The translations under genes and the position numbers were made by a program. A stretch of DNA of 64,000 nucleotides from Vibrio fluvialis (lineage in GTDB: Bacteria > Pseudomonadota > Gammaproteobacteria > Enterobacterales > Vibrionaceae): assembly GCF_900460245.1 (NCBI RefSeq), contig NZ_UHIP01000001.1:2046001-2110000 (forward strand), in the 5' to 3' direction. The notes under the pieces are model-generated. The model saw only the letters and a program-made list of their open reading frames with translations. It had not been told where the DNA came from and did no database searches. Numbering within the stretch: position 1 is the first letter of the stretch; each line of letters starts with the position of its first letter. Below are positions 10,000 to 19,707 of the stretch, piece by piece.

Positions 10000-10416
10000 T
10001 TAGACCGGATGTTTGAAGCACGCCGCCAGATTTTTCCCAATCGCCTGCAGCACGTCCCGGCGGGTAATAATGCCGACCAGTTTCCCCTCATCGACCACCG
10101 GATACACTTTCGGTTTACCCACTTTCATCATTTCTGCCAGCTCAATGATGGACATATTCGGTGAAACCGAGAGCACTTCCTGGTGCATGCAATCGCTCAC
10201 AATGTGGGTATCCTGGCAGTAATAGCTCACTTTAATCAGCTTCTCCAGCAAGTCCTGCTCAGAGAGGAAACCAATCACGCGTTCATTATCATCAATCACC
10301 GGGCCACCTAAATGGTTTGAGTGGATCACGCGATCCAAAGCAGCGGTCAGTGACATATCCGGTTTGAAAGTGACCGCTTTGACGGTCATGTAGTCTCTTA
10401 CTTTTAACGAATCCAT
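10000..10416 (-). CDS. Two-CBS-domain protein
   Basis: A 138-residue protein made almost entirely of a pair of CBS domains (about residues 1-65 and 72-130), a Bateman module that usually binds adenosyl nucleotides. Visible features are DYMTVKAVTF, LGGPVIDDNERVIGFLSEQDLL in the first domain and KVYPVVDEGKLVGIITRRDVL in the second; each ends in the common G.(I/L)(T/S).RD or SEQD pattern. AAGGAG stands upstream of the ATG. It has its own terminator and appears to be monocistronic. The ligand and partner cannot be told from sequence. Confidence 0.88.
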   Translation of the reverse strand: MDSLKVRDYMTVKAVTFKPDMSLTAALDRVIHSNHLGGPVIDDNERVIGFLSEQDLLEKLIKVSYYCQDTHIVSDCMHQEVLSVSPNMSIIELAEMMKVGKPKVYPVVDEGKLVGIITRRDVLQAIGKNLAACFKHPV

Positions 10417-10648
10417 AGCGGTCTCCTTGCTCGCAACCTAACGTTGCTTATTTAGTAAGTGTTGACTAATTTCTTGATTTTACTAAATGGAAAACCTCAA
10501 TTTTGTTGATAGATTTTTTCGATGAATTCGGCGTCAACGTGCCTCATCTCTCTCACGCTTTCAGCACAATTTTCTAAAACCTGTCTTATTTATTAGTCAC
10601 TGCGCATCCGGCAGGCTTTTTCCTGAGATATCATCTATATGTTAACTA

Positions 10649-11632
10649 TTGACTCAACCATCAATAGAGACCGCCGTTGTGAACTCCGTCTTCTATTCTG
10701 TCATTTCCGCTAACCCCGACCTGTTGCATGTCGTGTTTGAAGCGCTGCCAGAGCCTACGTTTTTGATCAATCGTGAAGGCATTTACGTGGAAGCCTGGGG
10801 TGGGACCGACACGCAGCGTCATCATAATCCGGCGACCATCATCGGCATGAATCAACAACAAGTCCTGCCCGCAGATAAAGCCATCTGGTTCAATCGTGTT
10901 ATCGGAGAGGCGTTGAAAACCGGTCTGGCGGCGGAATTGGAATATGACCTTGATCCAAAGCAGATGCCCTGTTTTGAGGATGTTGAGGGGCCACGGGATC
11001 TGCAGTTTTTTAACGCGCTGGTGATCCCGTTACCTAATACAGAGTTCGTATTGTGGATTGTGCGCAACATTACCGAATACCGCCGCACCGTCGACAAACT
11101 GGCCCGCCATCAACTGGAACTGGAACACTTGACACATATCGATCATTTAACGCAGGTGTACAACCGCTATGCGATGGACTCACTACTTCCGCAGGCACTG
11201 GAGGTGGCGAAACTGGATCAGCTTTCGTGCGCACTGTTTATGATTGATATTGACTGCTTTAAGGAATACAACGATTTTTATGGCCATCTGCAGGGAGACG
11301 AGGCACTCAAACAGGTCAGTCAGGCGCTCAATCATTGGAAACGCAAAGGTGATCTCTGTTTTCGTTACGGCGGTGATGAATTTTTGCTGTTCATTCCTGA
11401 TATCAGCGTCGAGCAATGCGAACACAAAGCGCATCAACTGCTGAGCGAGATTCAGACGCTCGCTATCCCGCATCACAATTCTCACGTCAATGATGTGCTG
11501 TCTGTAACCATCGGCATACACCATTGCCTGCGTTTGTCCGCGGACATGACCGCAGAAAAGCTGGTCGCTATTGCCGACAAAGCTCTGTTTCACGCCAAAC
11601 ACCAGCGACGCGGCACAATGCACATTTACTGA
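10649..11632 (+). CDS. PAS-GGDEF diguanylate cyclase
   Basis: Predicted to make cyclic di-GMP from two GTP. The protein has a PAS-like sensor (about residues 25-140, with EALPEPTFLINREGIYVEAW), then a GGDEF domain that begins at HIDHLTQVYNRY and holds an intact active-site loop YGGDEF near residue 244; D in FMIDIDCFKEYND is the expected metal ligand. No membrane segment is seen, so it is cytosolic. The start is uncertain: TTG at 10649 gives 327 residues, and a GTG at 10679 gives ten fewer; neither has a strong ribosome-binding site. An RxxD inhibitory site is not evident. Confidence 0.9.
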   Translation: MTQPSIETAVVNSVFYSVISANPDLLHVVFEALPEPTFLINREGIYVEAWGGTDTQRHHNPATIIGMNQQQVLPADKAIWFNRVIGEALKTGLAAELEYDLDPKQMPCFEDVEGPRDLQFFNALVIPLPNTEFVLWIVRNITEYRRTVDKLARHQLELEHLTHIDHLTQVYNRYAMDSLLPQALEVAKLDQLSCALFMIDIDCFKEYNDFYGHLQGDEALKQVSQALNHWKRKGDLCFRYGGDEFLLFIPDISVEQCEHKAHQLLSEIQTLAIPHHNSHVNDVLSVTIGIHHCLRLSADMTAEKLVAIADKALFHAKHQRRGTMHIY

Positions 11633-11647
11633 TGCTTAAACCACAGC

Positions 11648-11680
11648 AAAAAAACGGCAGAGACGATGAAATCTCTGCCG
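11648..11680 (-). terminator. Terminator of the moa operon
   Basis: On the minus strand CGGCAGAGA pairs with TCTCTGCCG and is followed by seven T residues. It lies 20 bases after the moaE stop. The plus-strand side has no T-run, so it mainly serves moaABCDE. Confidence 0.8.
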
Positions 11681-11700
11681 CTATTCTTGCTGTCTTCAGA

Positions 11701-12156
11701 TTATTGCTGCCAGCGCTCTGCGGCTTTTGCATCTGATTCGCGTGAATCGACCCAGCGAGTGGATTCTGTGGTGCGTTCTTTTTTCCAGAATGGCGCTTTG
11801 GTTTTGAGGTAATCCATCACAAATTCACACGCTTCGAACGACGCACTGCGATGAGCACTGCTGACACCAACAAACACGATTTGATCGCCGATATCCATGT
11901 CACCGACACGATGAATGACACGAACTTTCTGTAAGGACCAGCGACGCTCAGCTTCATCACAGATTTCAAGCAAGGCTTTTTCGGTCATACCCGGATAGTG
12001 TTCCAGATGTAAGCCGGTCACGTTGTCACCCAGATTCATGTCGCGCACTTTACCGACAAACGTCACCACGGCCCCGGCCTGTGTCCCAGCAGAAAGCTGA
12101 GCATACTCATCAGCCACAGAAAAATCCTGTGCCTGAACAGAAACTCTGTTATCCAT
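11701..12156 (-). CDS. moaE: Molybdopterin synthase catalytic subunit MoaE
   Basis: Large subunit of molybdopterin synthase, which moves sulfur from the MoaD thiocarboxylate to precursor Z (cPMP). The 151-residue protein shows the family segments GAVVTFVGKVRDMN, LEHYPGMTEKAL, HRVGDMDIGDQIVFVGVSSAHR and the C-terminal KTKAPFWKKE, which includes the active-site lysines. It is the last gene of moaABCDE and is separated from moaD by one base, which suggests translational coupling of the two subunits. Confidence 0.97.
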   Translation of the reverse strand: MDNRVSVQAQDFSVADEYAQLSAGTQAGAVVTFVGKVRDMNLGDNVTGLHLEHYPGMTEKALLEICDEAERRWSLQKVRVIHRVGDMDIGDQIVFVGVSSAHRSASFEACEFVMDYLKTKAPFWKKERTTESTRWVDSRESDAKAAERWQQ

Positions 12157-12157
12157 A

Positions 12158-12403
12158 TTAGCCTCCGGTTACTGGTGGGAAAAAGGCCACTTCGTCGCCA
12201 TCACTGAGCGCGAAATCCATCGGCACAATCGACTGATTGACCGCTGCCAGCAATTTGCCGGGCTCCAGCGCCAGCGACCATTTCCCTGGTTGTTCAGCCA
12301 GATGAGCACGCAATGCTTCCACCGTGGAAAATTGTGCTTCCAACGTCAGTCTGTCGCATTCAACCAGTTCACGAGTTTGGGCAAAAAATAACACTGTGAT
12401 CAT
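12158..12403 (-). CDS. moaD: Molybdopterin synthase sulfur carrier subunit MoaD
   Basis: Small ubiquitin-like subunit of 81 residues. It ends in the diagnostic Gly-Gly (FFPPVTGG), the C-terminus that is adenylated and thiocarboxylated before sulfur is handed to cPMP in MoaE. The N-terminus [13 protein letters not shown] is typical. It overlaps the end of moaC by four bases and nearly touches moaE. Confidence 0.97.
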   Translation of the reverse strand: MITVLFFAQTRELVECDRLTLEAQFSTVEALRAHLAEQPGKWSLALEPGKLLAAVNQSIVPMDFALSDGDEVAFFPPVTGG

Positions 12404-12879
12404 GCGTCCACCTTAAAGTGACCCGATTTACCGCCGGTCTTTTCCAGCAGTCTAACCTGCTCAATCACCATGTCTTTCTGCACCGCTTTACACATATCGT
12501 AAATGGTCAGCGCGGCGACCGATGCTGCAGTCAGCGCTTCCATTTCCACGCCCGTTTTCCCAGCCAGTTTGCACACCGATTCAATGCGCACCCGACTTTC
12601 CGCTTCAATCGCTTCCAACTGCACTTCGACTTTGGACAACAACAATGGATGGCACAGTGGAATCAAATCCCAAGTTTTCTTCGCAGCCTGAATCCCAGCA
12701 ATACGCGCAGTCGCAAACACATCACCCTTGTGGTGCTGACCTGAAATAATCAGTTGTAACGTTTCCGGTGCCATACGAATAAACGCTTCAGCCCGAGCTT
12801 CGCGGACAGTGTCACTTTTGGCGGAAACATCAACCATGTTCGCCTCTCCGGAGGCATTGATATGGGTAAACTGACTCAT
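12400..12879 (-). CDS. moaC: Cyclic pyranopterin monophosphate synthase MoaC
   Basis: Converts the MoaA product to cyclic pyranopterin monophosphate. The 159-residue protein opens with [18 protein letters not shown] and has the active-site stretch [15 protein letters not shown] (about residues 72-86) and [24 protein letters not shown] with the conserved Glu-Met-Glu. Its length equals the E. coli enzyme. It overlaps moaD by four bases and follows moaB by nine bases. Confidence 0.97.
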   Translation of the reverse strand: MSQFTHINASGEANMVDVSAKSDTVREARAEAFIRMAPETLQLIISGQHHKGDVFATARIAGIQAAKKTWDLIPLCHPLLLSKVEVQLEAIEAESRVRIESVCKLAGKTGVEMEALTAASVAALTIYDMCKAVQKDMVIEQVRLLEKTGGKSGHFKVDA

Positions 12880-12888
12880 GTCGCCCCC

Positions 12889-13401
12889 TTATACCGACAG
12901 GTGCGGCATAAAGTTACACGGACGATGACTGGCATCCATTTGTTGTCTGATGATCTTCGTCCAGCCCGTACGGCAAGCCCCGGTTGAACCCGGCATCGCG
13001 AAAATCACGGTATGGTTGGCAAAGCCTGCCACCGCACGCGACTGAATGGTCGAAGTCCCGATCTCTTCAAAAGACACCATACGGAACAGCTCACCAAAGC
13101 CTTCCACTTCTTTATCAAACAGTGGCTTGAGCGCTTCCGGCGTGCTGTCGCGGGAAGTAAAGCCCGTGCCGCCAGTAATCAGAATGGCCTGCACGTTCTC
13201 GTCAGCGATCCACTGTGAAACCACAGCGCGGATCTTGTACATATCATCAATAACAATTTGCTTGTCGATCAGCTTGTGACCCGCTTCCTGAAGTTGCTCT
13301 GCCAGGTAACGGCCAGAAGTATCGTTCTCTTCCGTACGCGTGTCAGATACCGTCAGAACGGCAATGTTAGCAGGCTGAAATTTGCTTTCTGCGTGACCCA
13401 T
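12889..13401 (-). CDS. moaB: Molybdenum cofactor biosynthesis protein MoaB
   Basis: A MogA/MoaB-family protein of 170 residues, thought to adenylylate molybdopterin or to be redundant with MogA. It has the family motifs [40 protein letters not shown] (about 85-104) and [13 protein letters not shown]. It lies between moaA and moaC in the operon. In enterics MogA is the main enzyme and the role of MoaB is less clear. Confidence 0.94.
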   Translation of the reverse strand: MGHAESKFQPANIAVLTVSDTRTEENDTSGRYLAEQLQEAGHKLIDKQIVIDDMYKIRAVVSQWIADENVQAILITGGTGFTSRDSTPEALKPLFDKEVEGFGELFRMVSFEEIGTSTIQSRAVAGFANHTVIFAMPGSTGACRTGWTKIIRQQMDASHRPCNFMPHLSV

Positions 13402-13472
13402 GAGTTCACCTTTATCAATAATCGTTGAATGTGTTGTCGGCCCGGCAACAAACCCGGCCCAAAGAGAAATTA

Positions 13473-14462
13473 TTAACCGCCGATCGACGCCAGATGTGGC
13501 GTCATACCCGTATTTCCGTCATGCAAGAAATGGCTGACCGATTTGGTTTGCAACTGAGCTTGGATACGCGCAATCAACGCGTTTTCTTGCGTATCGTCTT
13601 GCAGCAAATCGCGCAGTTCCACACCATGGTCACCAAACAGGCACAAGTGCAGCTTGCCTAACGCCGACACGCGCAGACGGTTGCAACTGCTACAGAAATT
13701 TTTCTCGTACGGCATGATGAGGCCAATCTCACCTTGATAATCGGCATGCACGAACACTTGGGCCGGTCCATCATTATTCGCGCGGGCTTTCAGTATCCAG
13801 CCGTCGGCAATCAATTGATTGCGAATTGCGGTGCCGGAAACATGCTGGCGGCTGAACAGGTCGTCCATCTCACCAGTCTGCATCAGCTCGATAAAACGCA
13901 GTTGAATCGGACGATGTTTGATCCAGTTGAGAAACTGAGGCAGCTCCTGAGCGTTAAGATCTTTCATCAACACGACGTTGACTTTGACCTGCTCGTAGCC
14001 GACCTCAAATGCGCGATCGATACCCTGCATCACCTGATGGAAACGGTTTTCGCCGGTAATTTGATGAAACATGCGCGGATCCAGGCTGTCTACGCTGACA
14101 TTGATGTGCGTTAAGCCTGCCGCTTTCCACTCCGCAACACCTTTCGCCATGCGATAGCCGTTGGTGGTGGTCGCGACTTTCTGGATTCCCGGCGTTGAAG
14201 CCACCGTATGGATAATCTCGGTAAAATCTTTGCGCAGACTCGGCTCACCGCCGGTAATACGCACTTTGGAGGTCCCGCAATCGGCAAACGCATTTACCAC
14301 ACGCTTGATTTCCGGCAGGGTCAAAAAAGAGGAATTCTTATTGCCCGACGGGTGATACCCATCAGGTAAACAATAAGTACATTTGAAGTTACAGACATCT
14401 GTAACGGATAAGCGTAAGTAGTAAAACTTACGCTGAAATCTATCTTCGAATTGTTGCGCCAC
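13473..14462 (-). CDS. moaA: GTP 3',8-cyclase MoaA (radical SAM)
   Basis: First step of molybdopterin synthesis: radical-SAM rearrangement of GTP to 3',8-cyclo-7,8-dihydro-GTP. The radical-SAM cluster motif is in [14 protein letters not shown] (CxxxCxxC, about residues 24-31), the SAM-binding segment is [12 protein letters not shown], and the second [4Fe-4S] cluster is held by [11 protein letters not shown] and LCLFG. The protein ends in Gly-Gly, needed for activity in this family. I place the start at the GTG at 14462 (VAQQFEDRF), since it aligns with the usual N-terminus; a TTG five codons earlier is possible. A Moco riboswitch lies in the leader. Confidence 0.96.
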   Translation of the reverse strand: MAQQFEDRFQRKFYYLRLSVTDVCNFKCTYCLPDGYHPSGNKNSSFLTLPEIKRVVNAFADCGTSKVRITGGEPSLRKDFTEIIHTVASTPGIQKVATTTNGYRMAKGVAEWKAAGLTHINVSVDSLDPRMFHQITGENRFHQVMQGIDRAFEVGYEQVKVNVVLMKDLNAQELPQFLNWIKHRPIQLRFIELMQTGEMDDLFSRQHVSGTAIRNQLIADGWILKARANNDGPAQVFVHADYQGEIGLIMPYEKNFCSSCNRLRVSALGKLHLCLFGDHGVELRDLLQDDTQENALIARIQAQLQTKSVSHFLHDGNTGMTPHLASIGG

Positions 14463-14481
14463 GTCACACCTTTCCAAACAC

Positions 14482-14580
14482 GGGAGGCATAATCATTTCC
14501 AACTATGCCCTTGTGGCTCAAGGCCACTGGCTTATCCACCGTATCCTGCACCAGGACTTAGCTGAAATAAGCTCGGAGTA
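14482..14580 (-). ncRNA. Moco riboswitch (molybdenum cofactor RNA motif) in the moaA leader
   Basis: On the minus strand, just before moaA, the leader holds the blocks ACTCCGAGC, GCCAGTGGCC, AAGGGCATAGTTGG and TATGCCTCCCG in the order I recall for the Moco RNA motif of E. coli moaA. Paired parts include CCTGGTGCAGG, GGCC..GGCC and GGCATA..TATGCC. This predicts reduced moa expression when molybdenum cofactor is plentiful. The 3' end is only about 20 bases from the start codon, so control of translation is plausible. Confidence 0.88.
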
Positions 14581-14772
14581 ATGGCAACTAATGAGATCAA
14601 CTTATGGGTTACTCAATAGCAGCTGATTGGTAAAATACTTAAAAAGAGTACGTGATTCCAGTGCAAGCACGAAAAAAACTCACTAGTACCTCAAATTACC
14701 CCAAAATAAGTATGAGATATAAATCAATTCCTCTAAATTGTAGCGGATTGTGAAAATATAAGAAGAAGAGAG

Positions 14773-15663
14773 ATGACTCTGTACCAGAACAAGAAAGTGG
14801 TCGCGATTGGCGGTGGCCACGGTTTAGGACGCATGTTGGCTGCGTTAAAAATTTTTGGCTCTAACGCCACAGGGATTGTCACCACCACCGACAACGGGGG
14901 CTCAACCGGGCGCATTCGTCACTGTCAGGGTGGGATCGCCTGGGGTGACACCCGCAACTGCATTAACCAGTTAATCACAGAACCTTCCATCAGCTCGATG
15001 ATGTTCGAGTACCGCTTCAAAGGCGCGGGCGAACTCGATGGCCATAACCTGGGCAACCTGATGCTGACCGCATTAGACCACCTTTCTGTGCGTCCGTTGG
15101 AAGCCATCAATCTGATTCGTGGCATGCTCAAAGTTGACGTCAACATCGTACCGATGTCTGAACACCCTTCTGATCTGAAAGCGCTGTCTGTGGACGGTAA
15201 ATGGGTGACGGGCGAGACCAGTGTCGATGAGATGCAACAAGATTTACGCCGCCTAGATCTGGAACCGGAAGTGCCAGCCACTCGCGAAGGCGTGTTGGCC
15301 ATCGCCGACGCCGATGCGATCATACTCGGCCCGGGCAGTTTTCTGACCAGTATCATGCCACCGCTTTTACTGCCGGAAATGGGACAGGCCATTGAAAACA
15401 ACACCCGCGCCAAGCTTATCTTCGTAGAGAACCTGTCGCCAGAATATGGGCCAGCGGGTCGTATGACACTGCGTCAGAAACTGGAATGGTGTGAACGTGC
15501 CTGTCACGGCCGAAAAATTGATGTGGTGATTGGTGCCGATGCACATCCGGATCTGGACAGCGAATGGAACTGCGTGACACGTGATTTGGCTTCACCCAAC
15601 CGCGACTGGCGTCACGACCGGGTGAAACTGCGTAAAGCGATTGAAGAGCAGTTAAGCGATTAA
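14773..15663 (+). CDS. YvcK/YbhK family UDP-sugar-binding protein (CofD-like fold)
   Basis: A 296-residue protein of the YvcK family (E. coli YbhK), whose Bacillus member binds UDP-GlcNAc and is needed for growth on gluconeogenic carbon. Motifs are VVAIGGGHGLGRMLAAL (residues 9-25), TTDNGGSTGRIR (nucleotide-sugar loop), AWGDTRNC, GHNLGNLMLTAL and AIILGPGSFLTSIMP. It is divergent from moaA, the same arrangement as in E. coli. The 3' end overlaps the end of luxU by 12 bases, tail to tail. The role in Vibrio is inferred only from family. Confidence 0.92.
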   Translation: MTLYQNKKVVAIGGGHGLGRMLAALKIFGSNATGIVTTTDNGGSTGRIRHCQGGIAWGDTRNCINQLITEPSISSMMFEYRFKGAGELDGHNLGNLMLTALDHLSVRPLEAINLIRGMLKVDVNIVPMSEHPSDLKALSVDGKWVTGETSVDEMQQDLRRLDLEPEVPATREGVLAIADADAIILGPGSFLTSIMPPLLLPEMGQAIENNTRAKLIFVENLSPEYGPAGRMTLRQKLEWCERACHGRKIDVVIGADAHPDLDSEWNCVTRDLASPNRDWRHDRVKLRKAIEEQLSD

Positions 15664-15990
15664 CTGCGAATAGCTTTGACGAGTATGCTGGATAAGGTCA
15701 ATCATAATCGCCGTATCCAGCGTTTCGTCAATGGTCGTGCCTTGTTTGGCCCGACTATCAATGTCAACCGCTTTGGCACACAACTGATCAGCCCCAAAGC
15801 TCGCCGCGCTGCTTTTCAACGCATGGCTGATCTCTTTGAGATACTCCAGTTTATCACCGTATGCCTCATTGCTCAGATTTGCGCGATAAGTATCCAGTTC
15901 ACCTAAGAAAATTTCCACCAGAACGGGGACATTTTCTTCACCAATTTCCTGTGCCAGATTATCAATCTTGCTGAGATTCATCAGTTCCAT
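15652..15990 (-). CDS. luxU: Quorum-sensing phosphorelay protein LuxU
   Basis: Histidine phosphotransfer protein that passes phosphate from the membrane sensors (LuxN/LuxPQ/CqsS type) to LuxO. The 112-residue HPt domain holds the phosphoacceptor in EISHALKSSAASFGA (His56 counted from this start; His58 in V. harveyi). A second in-frame ATG three codons in is possible. It follows luxO by six bases and must be co-transcribed with it. Confidence 0.96.
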   Translation of the reverse strand: MELMNLSKIDNLAQEIGEENVPVLVEIFLGELDTYRANLSNEAYGDKLEYLKEISHALKSSAASFGADQLCAKAVDIDSRAKQGTTIDETLDTAIMIDLIQHTRQSYSQLIA

Positions 15991-15996
15991 GTGCGC

Positions 15997-17400
15997 TTAC
16001 TTTTCCTTTTCCTGCACCTTCTCGTTCCAGGTTTGCAGTTTGCGATAAATAGTGGATGGGCTGACGTCCAGATAACCGGCAGCACGCGGAATATTGCCAT
16101 CACAGGCTTCAATCGCTTTCTCAATGGCTTGCTTTTCCGTCATCCACAACGGGAAGATTTCGTGAACCGATACGGGCGCGGCGTTAACCTTCGGAACACT
16201 GATGATGTTTTCGCTTGGATGATTGAGCGGTGGTGGCAGCATATTCAGATTGATTTCACGCCCTTCATTCAGCACCACAACGTTGCGCAGTACGTTCTGC
16301 AGTTGACGCACATTACCCGGCCATTCGTATTGTTTAAAACGTTCCACGACTTCCGGAGCGAGACGGACAAAGCCTTTGCCCTCTTCTTTCGACATATAGC
16401 CCAGCAGCGAGTAGGCAATTTCAATGACATCATCGCCACGCTCACGTAAAGGCGGCAGATGCAGTGGAATGACGTACAAACGGTAGTACAAATCTTCACG
16501 GAAACGGCCTTCCTGTACTTCTTTCCATGGGTCGCGGTTGGTCGCACAGACAAAACGCACATCCACACTTTTCATTTTTGACGAGCCGACTTTCTGGAAG
16601 GTACCGGTCTGAATAAAGCGCAACAATTTAGTCTGCAGATCGAGATCCATTTCGCACAGCTCATCAAGGAACAGAGTGCCGCCATCGGCCAATTCTGCAG
16701 CGCCCTGGCGATCCGTTGCTGCGCCAGTAAATGCGCCTTTAACATGACCAAACAGTTCACTTTCAATCAGATCTTTAGGAATCGCGGCACAGTTAATCGC
16801 AATGAATGGTTTGTCGCCGCGTCTACTGGCGGCGTGAATCGCTTCCGCGCACACCTCTTTACCCGTACCGCTTTCTCCAGTAATGAAGATACTTGCCTTA
16901 CTGCTGGCCGCGGAGTCAATGGTGCGGTACACCGCAAGCATGGTTTGACTACTGCCGATAAAGCCTTGGTAATTCTGGTTACCCGGGTTGTCAGCTTCAT
17001 TCTTCAGCTTGCTGGCTTTACGAATCGCATTGTTTACCGTGACACGTAAGCGGTCTGCTTCACACGGTTTGATGAGGAAATCCTGTGCGCCATGACGCAT
17101 CGCCTCAACCGCTGTATCAATTGAACCATGTGCGGTCATAAAAATCACAGGTACATCCGGCGAGCGCTGTTTAACAGCGTGTAATACGTCCATACCGGTC
17201 ATGTCCGGCAGGCGCAGATCGAGTAGGATGAGATCCGGTTCGCGGTGCGCGATACTTTCGATCGCTTCACGCCCGGTTCCGACGATGTTGATATCGATCT
17301 CTAGCGGAGTCAGGTACGAGCGATATAACGCCGCCACTGACGCCGTATCTTCGACCATCAGCAGATATTTCGCCTTATGATGAATATCATTTAATTGCAT
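15997..17400 (-). CDS. luxO: Quorum-sensing sigma-54-dependent response regulator LuxO
   Basis: At low cell density phosphorylated LuxO activates sigma-54 promoters of the Qrr small RNAs. The 467 residues contain a receiver domain (about 12-125; phosphoacceptor Asp61 in LLDLRLPD), an AAA+ domain (about 145-380) with Walker A GESGTGKE, the sigma-54 contact loop [13 protein letters not shown] and GGTLFLDEL, and a Fis-type helix-turn-helix at the end ([21 protein letters not shown]). It is encoded with luxU, and qrr1 lies divergently upstream. Two LuxO-box-like sites stand between the two. Confidence 0.98.
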   Translation of the reverse strand: MQLNDIHHKAKYLLMVEDTASVAALYRSYLTPLEIDINIVGTGREAIESIAHREPDLILLDLRLPDMTGMDVLHAVKQRSPDVPVIFMTAHGSIDTAVEAMRHGAQDFLIKPCEADRLRVTVNNAIRKASKLKNEADNPGNQNYQGFIGSSQTMLAVYRTIDSAASSKASIFITGESGTGKEVCAEAIHAASRRGDKPFIAINCAAIPKDLIESELFGHVKGAFTGAATDRQGAAELADGGTLFLDELCEMDLDLQTKLLRFIQTGTFQKVGSSKMKSVDVRFVCATNRDPWKEVQEGRFREDLYYRLYVIPLHLPPLRERGDDVIEIAYSLLGYMSKEEGKGFVRLAPEVVERFKQYEWPGNVRQLQNVLRNVVVLNEGREINLNMLPPPLNHPSENIISVPKVNAAPVSVHEIFPLWMTEKQAIEKAIEACDGNIPRAAGYLDVSPSTIYRKLQTWNEKVQEKEK

Positions 17401-17418
17401 AACCTAGCCATTTATCTT

Positions 17419-17461
17419 TTGCATTTTGCTTAATAGTCGCATTTGGAGTTGCATTTTGCAA
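17419..17461. promoter_or_regulatory. Two LuxO-box-like sites in the luxO-qrr1 intergenic region
   Basis: TTGCATTTTGCAA at 17449-17461 is a perfect match to the LuxO site pattern TTGCA-WWW-TGCAA, and TTGCATTTTGCTT at 17419-17431 matches it in all but the last half-site. They are 30 bases apart, 63-105 bases upstream of the sigma-54 promoter of qrr1 and just ahead of luxO, so they could serve both activation of qrr1 and luxO autoregulation. Confidence 0.8.
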
Positions 17462-17523
17462 ATTCAAAGCGATATTTCCGCAAAAATAGTGTCAGAATTC
17501 CAAAGAATCACCGAAATACAAAC

Positions 17524-17539
17524 TGGCACGGAATATGCT
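17524..17539 (+). promoter_or_regulatory. Sigma-54 promoter of qrr1
   Basis: TGGCACGGAATATGCT has the -24 TGGCAC and -12 TGC elements at the standard spacing. The predicted start is about 11 bases downstream, at the first base of the Qrr RNA. Confidence 0.9.
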
Positions 17540-17549
17540 TTATTCAATT

Positions 17550-17646
17550 TGACCCGCAAGGGTCACCTAGCCAACTGACGTTGTTAGTGAATACGATATT
17601 CACGATATAACAGCCAATAGAACTCTTTTCTATTGGCTATTTTTTT
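17550..17646 (+). ncRNA. qrr1: Qrr1 quorum-regulatory small RNA
   Basis: The RNA begins TGACCCGCAAGGGTCACCTA (first stem-loop), continues through the conserved core CCAACTGACGTTGTTAGTGA that pairs with targets such as the master-regulator mRNA (luxR/hapR type) and aphA, and ends in the terminator hairpin AGCCAATAG...CTATTGGCT with a T-run. These are the hallmarks of Vibrio Qrr RNAs acting with Hfq. The T-run overlaps the stop codon of the convergent uvrB gene by two bases. Confidence 0.95.
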
Positions 17647-19675
17647 AGCTATTAACAATGAACTGCTGACGCAGCTTTTCAAGCTGATCGCGTTTTTCTG
17701 CAGCCAGTTCAAACTCCAAATCCTGTGCATGTTTGTACATCTGAGCTTCGAGTCTGTTGATCTCTTTTTCCAACTGCTGTGGTGTCATAGTATCGTAGCT
17801 GGCTGACTCTTCTGCAACCTTCGCCAAAGGCACAACTTTGCTGGTACGTTGCTTACGCGACTTGGTAATGTCACCCAACTCCATGATATCTTTCACGTTG
17901 CGCTTCAAGGCTTGTGGCTCAATGCCCATTTTTTCGTTGTACGCTTGTTGTTTCTCGCGGCGACGACTGGTCTCATCCATCGCTTTTTTCATCGACTTGG
18001 TGATGTTGTCTGCGTACAGGATCGCTTTACCCTGCAGGTTACGAGCGGCGCGGCCAATGGTCTGAATCAATGAACGTTCAGAGCGCAGGAAACCCTCTTT
18101 GTCAGCATCCAGAATCGCCACCAGCGAGACTTCCGGCATGTCGAGACCTTCGCGCAATAAGTTAATACCCACTAACACGTCAAACACACCGAGGCGTAAG
18201 TCACGAATGATTTCTACCCGTTCCACGGTATCAATATCCGAGTGCAGATAACGTACTTTGACATCGTGTTCGTGCAGGTATTCAGTTAAGTCTTCGGCCA
18301 TCCGTTTGGTCAGCGTGGTCACCAGCACCCGCTCATCTTTCACCGCGCGAATGCGAATTTCGGACAGCAGATCATCGACCTGAGTCGCGACAGGCCGGAC
18401 TTCAAGCTCAGGATCGAGCAAACCAGTTGGGCGCACAACCTGATCCGCAATTTCACCATCGGATTTCTCCAGTTCGTAGTTACCCGGAGTCGCGGATACA
18501 AAGATGGTTTGCGGTGCCAGAGCTTCGAACTCTTCAAACTTGAGTGGTCGGTTATCCAATGCCGAAGGCAGACGAAAACCATACTCGACCAACGTCTCTT
18601 TACGTGAGCGGTCACCTTTATACATTGCGCCAATCTGCGGCACGGTCACGTGCGATTCATCGATCACAAGTAGGCCGTCGTGTGGCAGGTAATCAAACAG
18701 GGTCGGTGGCGGCTCGCCTTCCGCGCGTCCGCTGAGGTAACGGGAATAGTTTTCTATCCCTGAACAGAACCCCAACTCATTCATCATTTCGATATCAAAT
18801 TGGGTGCGCTGAGAAATACGCTGTTCTTCCAGTAACTTGTTGTTGTCGAGCAGATACTGACGTCGCGATGCCAGTTCAGTTTTGATGTTTTCGATGGCAT
18901 CGAGAATACGCTCTCGTGGCGTAACGTAGTGTGTCTTCGGATAAACGGTAAAACGTGGCAGATCACGCTGCTTAATCACCCCGGTTAATGGGTCAAAAAT
19001 GCTGATACACTCCACTTCATCGTCAAACATTTCTACGCGCACGGCATCCTGATCCGATTCAGCCGGGAAGATATCAATCACCTCGCCGCGCACTCGGAAC
19101 TGACCGCGCTCAAACGCCACATCATTGCGCGAGTATTGCAGCTCAGCCAGGCGACGTAGCATGTCCCGTTGATTAATCACATCTCCGCGGCGCAGATGCA
19201 GCATCATTTTCAGGTAGGAGTCCGGATCGCCCAGACCATAAATCGCAGACACCGAAGCCACAATGATGGCATCTTTACGCTCAAGAAGCGCTTTGGTTGC
19301 CGACAGACGCATCTGTTCAATGTGTGAGTTGACCGCGGCATCCTTCTCAATAAAGGTATCGGTCGTCGGTACATACGCCTCTGGCTGGTAATAATCGTAG
19401 TAAGAGACGAAGTATTCTACCGCGTTGTTAGGAAAGAAGCCTTTCATCTCGCCGTACAATTGTGCAGCCAACGTTTTATTGGGAGCCAGCAGAATCGTCG
19501 GACGCTGAGCCTGTGCGATCACATTAGCTAAAGTGAAAGTCTTCCCCGAGCCTGTCACGCCAAGTAATGTCTGATGGGCCAACCCGGCATCAATTCCCTC
19601 CAGAAGTTGGCGAATCGCCTCTGGCTGATCGCCGGATGGTTGATACTCGGAGACCAATTCAAATGCTTTGCTCAT
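17645..19675 (-). CDS. uvrB: Excinuclease ABC subunit B
   Basis: Damage-verifying helicase-like subunit of UvrABC nucleotide-excision repair. The 676 residues have Walker A GVTGSGKT (about 39-46), the beta-hairpin [12 protein letters not shown] (about 92-103), the DEAD-like motif DESH, helicase motifs in [13 protein letters not shown] and QTIGRAARN, and a C-terminal UVR domain (about 635-670) that contacts UvrC. The ATG at 19675 is preceded by GAGGA. A LexA box lies 16 bases upstream, so SOS induction is expected. It converges with qrr1, whose terminator reaches into its stop codon. Confidence 0.98.
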   Translation of the reverse strand: MSKAFELVSEYQPSGDQPEAIRQLLEGIDAGLAHQTLLGVTGSGKTFTLANVIAQAQRPTILLAPNKTLAAQLYGEMKGFFPNNAVEYFVSYYDYYQPEAYVPTTDTFIEKDAAVNSHIEQMRLSATKALLERKDAIIVASVSAIYGLGDPDSYLKMMLHLRRGDVINQRDMLRRLAELQYSRNDVAFERGQFRVRGEVIDIFPAESDQDAVRVEMFDDEVECISIFDPLTGVIKQRDLPRFTVYPKTHYVTPRERILDAIENIKTELASRRQYLLDNNKLLEEQRISQRTQFDIEMMNELGFCSGIENYSRYLSGRAEGEPPPTLFDYLPHDGLLVIDESHVTVPQIGAMYKGDRSRKETLVEYGFRLPSALDNRPLKFEEFEALAPQTIFVSATPGNYELEKSDGEIADQVVRPTGLLDPELEVRPVATQVDDLLSEIRIRAVKDERVLVTTLTKRMAEDLTEYLHEHDVKVRYLHSDIDTVERVEIIRDLRLGVFDVLVGINLLREGLDMPEVSLVAILDADKEGFLRSERSLIQTIGRAARNLQGKAILYADNITKSMKKAMDETSRRREKQQAYNEKMGIEPQALKRNVKDIMELGDITKSRKQRTSKVVPLAKVAEESASYDTMTPQQLEKEINRLEAQMYKHAQDLEFELAAEKRDQLEKLRQQFIVNS

Positions 19676-19691
19676 GTCATCCTCATTAATG

Positions 19692-19707
19692 CTGTCTATC
19701 TATACAG
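19692..19707 (-). promoter_or_regulatory. LexA (SOS) box upstream of uvrB
   Basis: CTGTCTATCTATACAG fits the consensus CTGT-N8-ACAG with the AT-rich centre. It is 16 bases upstream of the uvrB start codon, where it would block transcription until SOS induction. Confidence 0.85.
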
